A stretch of 35,471 nucleotides of DNA. Origin: Planctomycetota bacterium. GTDB taxonomy: Bacteria; Planctomycetota; MHYJ01; JACQXL01; JACQZI01. The DNA lies in contig JACQZI010000041.1 of the NCBI GenBank assembly GCA_016207825.1, forward strand, positions 1-35,471, given 5' to 3'. A program made the translations under genes and the position numbers. This document shows, in pieces, positions 31,378 through 35,471 of the stretch (its first letter is position 1; each line of letters opens with the position of its first letter). Below the pieces are notes generated by a model that did not search any database, was not told the DNA's origin, and saw only the letters and a program-made list of their open reading frames with translations.

Positions 31378-32670
31378 ATGAAAATTACGGAAAAAGAAAT
31401 CCGCTCGTTCAATAAAGTAAACCTCGGTTCGGGAATTAACCTCTACCTATGCCCGACAGACCAATTCAAGACCGTTTATCTCAAGCTTTTTATCCACACG
31501 CCACTGGATGAAAATGTTACCGCCAATTCCCTCTTAACCAGCGTGCTTTTGCGCGGATGCAAGAAATATCCGAATATGAGAAAAATCGTGGCGTTCCTGG
31601 ATTCGCTTTATGGGGCAAATTTCGGGAGCGATGTCAGTAAAATCGGCGAGCGCCATCTCCTGGAATTCCATTTCGAAGGCGTGGCAGACCGCTTCCTGCC
31701 GGAAAAGGCGCACGTCCTGGAAAACGGATTGACATTCCTTAAGCGGCTTCTTGCCGAACCTTTGGTCAGGAATAATGGGCTTCCGGCGGATTATGTAACA
31801 CAGGAAAAGCGCAATCTTAGGAATGAAATAAGCGGCCTTAAAGACAACAAAATCGCCTATGCCCACCAACGCTGCGTGGAGGAAATGTGCCACTCCGAGC
31901 CTTACCGCATCTATGAAGAAGGCAGAATAGAGGATATCGATTGCCTGACCGGGCAGGATTTACTGAAACGGCTCCAAGAAGTTATTTATAAATACCCGAT
32001 AGATATTTTCATACTCGGCGCGTTCAGCCCGGATAAGATAGAAAAATCCGTCCGGCGGATATTTTCTGTAAAGCGCGACAAGGCCTCAACTGAAGTGCCG
32101 GCAACATTCGTCAACAAGAAAGTGGAAAAGGAAAATATCATCCGGGAAAAAGCAGAGGATGCCGAGCAGGCAAAACTGGTCATGGGTTTCCGCACTTATA
32201 CCACCTGGAGTGACGAGGATGTCTTCCCGATGATGATATTTAACGGGGTACTCGGTGCATTCCCGCATTCCAAGCTTTTCTGCAATGTCCGCGAAAAAGC
32301 GGGACTGGCGTATTACGCCTCATCATCAATAGAACGCAACAAGGGGCTAATGTTTGTCCAGGCGGGCATCGGGTCGGATAAATTCGAGCCGGCGGGCAAT
32401 ATCATCAAGGAACAGATTAACGAGATTAAAAAAGGCAATGTCTCTGACGATGAGATGTCCGCAACCATTAAATCCATCGACGACCGTTACAAAACCATCC
32501 GCGACACGCCGTTTTCTTATATCGGCTATACGCTGGAACAGCTTATCAACCAGCGAACGGATTCCCTGGAAACATTGAGGGAAAAGATACGTTCGGTTAC
32601 CAAGAAAGACGTTATCCGCATGGCGGATAAGGTAAAGCTGGATACGGTATACTTTTTATCTAACAAATAA
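31378..32670 (+). CDS. Inactive M16 peptidase-fold protein of the YfmF type
   Basis: A 430-aa M16-family protein resembling Bacillus YfmF, a protein linked with EF-P 5-aminopentanol modification: matching features are the order G.NLY..PTD.FKTV.L, PLDENVTANSLL..VLL.G.KKYP, LDSLYGA.FG.DV.K.GE.H and VEEMCHSEPY. The zinc site HxxEH of active M16 enzymes is absent: where HFLEH is expected the sequence reads NSLLT (50-54), so it should have no peptidase activity. Inactive M16 subunits normally pair with an active partner (YfmH in Bacillus), but none is next door. The gene has a leaderless promoter and is followed 17 bases on by the sigma-54 activator gene, so the two are probably cotranscribed. Confidence 0.82.
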   Translation: MKITEKEIRSFNKVNLGSGINLYLCPTDQFKTVYLKLFIHTPLDENVTANSLLTSVLLRGCKKYPNMRKIVAFLDSLYGANFGSDVSKIGERHLLEFHFEGVADRFLPEKAHVLENGLTFLKRLLAEPLVRNNGLPADYVTQEKRNLRNEISGLKDNKIAYAHQRCVEEMCHSEPYRIYEEGRIEDIDCLTGQDLLKRLQEVIYKYPIDIFILGAFSPDKIEKSVRRIFSVKRDKASTEVPATFVNKKVEKENIIREKAEDAEQAKLVMGFRTYTTWSDEDVFPMMIFNGVLGAFPHSKLFCNVREKAGLAYYASSSIERNKGLMFVQAGIGSDKFEPAGNIIKEQINEIKKGNVSDDEMSATIKSIDDRYKTIRDTPFSYIGYTLEQLINQRTDSLETLREKIRSVTKKDVIRMADKVKLDTVYFLSNK

Positions 32671-32687
32671 AGCAGACCGGAATAACT

Positions 32688-34259
32688 ATGTGCCCTGATA
32701 TTAAATCAACGCTCCGGCCGGAAGACCTCATTTCACTTATCGAGATTTCCAAGGCAATGGTGGCAGAACCGGATATGGATAAGCTCCTGACGTTTATCCT
32801 TAACAAAGCAACCGAGGTCCTTAAAGCCGAGCGCAGTTCCTTATTTATGTATAATCCCCAAACCAACCAGATGGAAAGCCGGATTGCCCAGAAGGCGGAT
32901 TTTAAAATCACTGTTCCCATGGGCAAGGGAATTGTCGGCCACACTGCCCAAGAACGCAAAAGCGTAATCTGCCCGGATACATACAACGACCCGCACTTCA
33001 TGCAGTTGATAGATAAGATGACCGGCTACAAGACGCGCAATATCCTTTCCACCCCGCTTATCACCCCGGAAGGCGATTTGATAGGCGTAATCGAGGTCTT
33101 AAATAAAATAGAAGCGCCCAATAAATCTGAAACTTTCTCGGATTACGATGTCAGTCTGGTTGAGGCATTTGCCTCTTACGCGACGATTGCCATCCGGAAC
33201 GCCGCCCAGCGCGCCGAAATACATCTCTTGAATAAACAGTTGAGCGATAAGCTGGAAACCATAGAAAAAGAGCTTCAGGTTAAATATCAATACGGCAACA
33301 TCATCGGGCAGAGCCCGAAAATGCAGGAAATCTACCGCCTCCTGGAAAAAGCCAAGGACACCTCTTTCGCGGTTTTGATACAGGGCGAAAGCGGGACCGG
33401 AAAGGAACTTATCGCCCGGGCGATACATTTTAACGGGCCGCGCGCCGGGGAAAAATTCCTTTCCCAAAATTGCACGGCGATTCCGGAATCGTTGCTTGAA
33501 GCCGAGCTTTTCGGCTATGCCAAAGGCGCGTTTACCGGCGCCAACCAGGACCGTAAAGGCCTTTTCGCGCTGGCTGACAAAGGAACGCTCTTCCTGGATG
33601 AAATCGCGGATATGAGCCAAGAGATGCAGAAAAAACTCCTGCGCGTCATACAGGAAGGGGAGCTGCGTCCCATCGGCGGGAAGGAAATCCTCAAAGTTGA
33701 TGTGCGCCTGGTAACCGCCAGCAACAAGGATATCCGGGAACTCGTCCAGCAGAAGAAATTCCGCGAAGACCTTTTCTATAGGCTGAACGTGATACCGATA
33801 ACGCTTCCTCCTTTAAAAGAAAGGAAGGACGATATTCCGCTTTTGGTCAACCACTTCCTTGATAAGATTGCCAAAGAGACCAATTCCGAAAGGAAAGCGC
33901 TTGATAAAGAAGCGCTGAAGATATTTATTTCCTATAACTGGCCAGGGAACGTGCGCGAGCTTGAAAACGAGATTAAGAGGATGACGGTCCTCTGCGATGA
34001 GACATTGAGGGCGCAGGATATTTCGCCCCATATATTAAATACCACGACAAAGATATCAATTGCCGGCGCGGCAGGGGAAAGCCTGACCCAATCCAAGATA
34101 TTGAAGGAAGGCAGGAAAGAGATAGAAAAGCACATTATCACTAGAGCACTCGAAGAAAATGGGTGGAATATTACCAAGGCAGCGGAGTATCTGAAGATGC
34201 TCCGTCCCAACCTTTCCGCCAAGATGAAGCAACTGGGGATAGAAAGACCTGAGAAGTAA
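32688..34259 (+). CDS. GAF-domain sigma-54-dependent transcriptional activator
   Basis: A 523-aa enhancer-binding protein. Residues about 12-170 form a GAF sensor domain (LIEISKAMVAEPDMDKLL; ERSSLFMYNPQT; GKGIVGHTAQERK; TPLITPEGDLIGVIEVLNK). A short coiled linker (about 175-200) leads to the AAA+ domain (about 204-430): Walker A GESGTGKE (about 233), the sigma-54-contacting GAFTGA (about 280), Walker B TLFLDEIADM (about 301) and FREDLFYRLNVIPI with the arginine fingers. A Fis-type helix-turn-helix ends the protein (about 475-520, NITKAAEYLKMLRPNLSAKMKQLGI). There is no receiver domain, so the signal is probably a small molecule or partner bound by GAF. The window's one sigma-54 promoter (15520) is a possible but unproven target. 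Confidence 0.95.
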   Translation: MCPDIKSTLRPEDLISLIEISKAMVAEPDMDKLLTFILNKATEVLKAERSSLFMYNPQTNQMESRIAQKADFKITVPMGKGIVGHTAQERKSVICPDTYNDPHFMQLIDKMTGYKTRNILSTPLITPEGDLIGVIEVLNKIEAPNKSETFSDYDVSLVEAFASYATIAIRNAAQRAEIHLLNKQLSDKLETIEKELQVKYQYGNIIGQSPKMQEIYRLLEKAKDTSFAVLIQGESGTGKELIARAIHFNGPRAGEKFLSQNCTAIPESLLEAELFGYAKGAFTGANQDRKGLFALADKGTLFLDEIADMSQEMQKKLLRVIQEGELRPIGGKEILKVDVRLVTASNKDIRELVQQKKFREDLFYRLNVIPITLPPLKERKDDIPLLVNHFLDKIAKETNSERKALDKEALKIFISYNWPGNVRELENEIKRMTVLCDETLRAQDISPHILNTTTKISIAGAAGESLTQSKILKEGRKEIEKHIITRALEENGWNITKAAEYLKMLRPNLSAKMKQLGIERPEK

Positions 34260-34265
34260 AACTGG

Positions 34266-34292
34266 TGGTATAATATCCTTGTTATAAAGGAG
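34266..34292 (+). promoter_or_regulatory. Extended -10 promoter and Shine-Dalgarno before the last large gene
   Basis: TGGTATAAT (34266-34274) is an extended -10; no good -35 is seen. AAAGGAG at 34286-34292 is 13 bases from the ATG at 34306, longer than usual. A second Shine-Dalgarno AGGAG (34331-34335) lies six bases before an in-frame GTG at 34342, so either start could be used. Confidence 0.45.
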
Positions 34293-34305
34293 TTTTATCG
34301 GTGGG

Positions 34306-35187
34306 ATGTCCCGAACTCACGATTTGAATGAGGAGATTGATGTGAATACTATAGCTGTTTCAGAAAAAGGCAATAAGGTGTTTGTTGAAATCATAAAAGA
34401 TTTAGAAACCGCTATTCCTAATATGTCCTTAAATGATTGGAAAGATATTTTGTTACACGCAACGTTTGAAAGCTTCAATGAAACTCTTACCCATAAGGAA
34501 GAAATTGGACAAAACATATGGGAAGGAGTTAGAAGTATTTATGATAACAAGGAAAAGATAGTGTCTGATTTGTGTGATTCTACTATGGCGTTAATTGATA
34601 AGTATTATGCAAAAGGATTTACGAACGCCCTATCGGAAGATTTTGAAACCGTAAAGCAATACGCCGAAAATTCAAAAGACGATGCGATGAAAAAGCTTGA
34701 AGGTTTCTATAATCTTTCGCGTGAAGAAAAAATAGAAATACTGGCGATCGTGGTTTTAACATTGCTGGTGTTTTTTGCTTCTGCCGGGGGGTTGGATTTA
34801 GAAGGGGGGATGCCTGATCTTGATATAACGTTTTTAGGTATCGGAGGACATAGAAATATATTTTTTCACAGCATAATTATCGGGTTGGGATTTGAATTCC
34901 TTTTACGCTTTGTCACGCATTTGATTAATGCTTGTTATAAACATCTTCCTGAATCCCACAATAAAACTTGGGATGTAATAAACAATATTATAACAAAATC
35001 AGAAAAATATTCTGTTATGGCTTTGTGGGTAGGTGTCGGGGCTCATTTACTAAAAGACGCCAAAGTATTTGATGGCCGGATAAAACCGTATGCTGGCTTA
35101 CCAGGAAGTCATCCTATGGGTTTTCATAAAGTACTTTTAGCCTCAAATGCATTCGCTTCCGCAATATTCAGCTGGCATAAACAATAA
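34306..35187 (+). CDS. Membrane protein with YdjM/DUF457-like His-Asp motifs and helical N-terminus
   Basis: A 293-aa protein (281 if translation starts at GTG 34342). Residues 1-140 are charged and helical. From about 144 hydrophobic segments alternate with short loops: ILAIVVLTLLVFFASA, then GGMPDLDITFLGIGGHRNIFFHS (168-189), a second span (about 189-205), and WVGVGAHLLKDAKVF (241-255). PD.D, HR....HS and HLL.D in this order are the hallmark of YdjM/DUF457 membrane proteins, often called metal-dependent hydrolases; Asp171, Asp173, His182, His188, His247 and Asp251 could bind metal. The activity of the family is poorly known. Codon use is clearly AT-richer than in the upstream genes and it has its own promoter, so it looks like an acquired single gene. 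The N-terminal helical domain is not part of the usual family. Confidence 0.7.
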   Translation: MSRTHDLNEEIDVNTIAVSEKGNKVFVEIIKDLETAIPNMSLNDWKDILLHATFESFNETLTHKEEIGQNIWEGVRSIYDNKEKIVSDLCDSTMALIDKYYAKGFTNALSEDFETVKQYAENSKDDAMKKLEGFYNLSREEKIEILAIVVLTLLVFFASAGGLDLEGGMPDLDITFLGIGGHRNIFFHSIIIGLGFEFLLRFVTHLINACYKHLPESHNKTWDVINNIITKSEKYSVMALWVGVGAHLLKDAKVFDGRIKPYAGLPGSHPMGFHKVLLASNAFASAIFSWHKQ

Positions 35188-35246
35188 ATTGGTAGGGCCT
35201 TGAAAAAGAGGGGACTTTCTCTCTGAGTGACTTCTCTGGGGAACAA

Positions 35247-35441
35247 TCACCGCGTCTTGTAACCCCCTATTTTTCCGGAATACAAACCATCCTTTTTGGG
35301 AAATACCGGCTCGACAGAACCGCCGAAGACTTTTAAAAACCCTACCCTCCCCAAGAGAGAGTCCCAGTATTCCATAGCGAAGATGCCCGGATACCCAAGC
35401 GAATAACTCCCCATACCCAATAAATGCATTCCCCTTACCAT
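35247..35441 (-). CDS. Doubtful 64-aa ORF at the window edge
   Basis: This minus-strand ORF has a strong Shine-Dalgarno (GAGGAGG, about 10 bases before the ATG at 35441). The product is Gly-rich and aromatic (MHLLGMGSYSLGYPGIF) without a signal peptide or known motif, and ends in GGYKTR. It could be a small gene or a fragment of a longer decayed one. The intervening bases 35188-35246 contain nothing I recognise. Confidence 0.35.
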   Translation of the reverse strand: MVRGMHLLGMGSYSLGYPGIFAMEYWDSLLGRVGFLKVFGGSVEPVFPKKDGLYSGKIGGYKTR

Positions 35442-35471
35442 TGTAATATATCCTCCTCAGCGTATAGAATA

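Noticed and set aside
34301-34316. GTGGGATGTCCCGAAC as another copy of the GC palindromes
   Set aside because: It contains only a five-base half-palindrome GGGATGTCCC and overlaps a start codon; too short to call.
1-35471. tRNA, rRNA, CRISPR array, integrase, transposase or prophage
   Set aside because: None could be recognised on either strand; the repeats present are short palindromes and protein-coding domain repeats.

Overview
ORGANISM. The window (about 35.5 kb, moderate GC) looks like the chromosome of an uncultured diderm, largely anaerobic bacterium. An outer-membrane beta-barrel protein, lipoprotein-like surface proteins, two TPR proteins, a sigma-54 activator and a sigma-54 promoter, a molybdenum hydroxylase operon with YqeB/YqeC accessory proteins, an oxygen-sensitive HgdB/BcrB-type protein with its activator ATPase, and abundant short intergenic palindromes all fit a deep-branching candidate-phylum or Planctomycetota/Omnitrophota-like genome. 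The phylum cannot be fixed from sequence reading alone. I see no tRNA, rRNA, CRISPR array, integrase or transposase.

LAYOUT. 1-1320: AT-rich then GC-rich, dyad-rich leader, an unrecognised 265-aa gene and an intrinsic terminator. 1342-5523 (+): promoter, outer-membrane barrel protein, TPR protein, recG. 5552-15158 (-): a seven-gene operon behind a perfect-consensus promoter at 15197-15225. In transcription order it encodes delta-1-pyrroline-5-carboxylate dehydrogenase, a MOT1 molybdate transporter, a YqeC-MocA fusion, an XdhC-family protein, YqeB, the FAD subunit and a fused 2Fe-2S/molybdopterin subunit. 15159-15561: a divergent spacer with a MITE-like inverted repeat, a dyad cluster and a sigma-54 promoter. 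15562-22609 (+): four-gene surface cluster ending in two exported proteins that share a leader and FnIII domains but carry unrelated seven-bladed propellers. 22842-25791 (-): TPR lipoprotein, ruvX, kbl. 25915-28911 (+): metG and a LarA-type nickel-pincer racemase homologue. 29051-31158 (-): BcrB/HgdB-like protein with BcrD-like activator ATPase. 31378-35187 (+): inactive M16 protein of the YfmF type, a GAF sigma-54 activator and a membrane protein with YdjM-like His/Asp motifs. The window ends with a doubtful small ORF.

HOW IT WORKS TOGETHER. The clearest functional unit is the molybdenum hydroxylase operon: molybdate import, cofactor nucleotide transfer and sulfuration/selenation, then the enzyme itself. 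YqeB and YqeC are the recognised markers of selenium-dependent molybdenum hydroxylases, so the enzyme probably carries the labile-selenium form of the cofactor; its substrate is unknown. The BcrB/BcrD-like pair is a two-gene ATP-driven low-potential electron system without the extra subunits of benzoyl-CoA reductase or 2-hydroxyacyl-CoA dehydratase. The surface cluster looks like an adhesion or recognition module expressed from a sigma-54 promoter.

PATTERNS ACROSS GENES. Short GC-rich palindromes recur between genes and inside coding regions, most strikingly as an apparent 11-residue in-frame insertion in YqeB. Three genes without a Shine-Dalgarno (metG, the larA-like gene, the yfmF-like gene) have promoter hexamers placed so close to the ATG that their mRNAs should be leaderless or nearly so, while many other genes have clear Shine-Dalgarno sequences.
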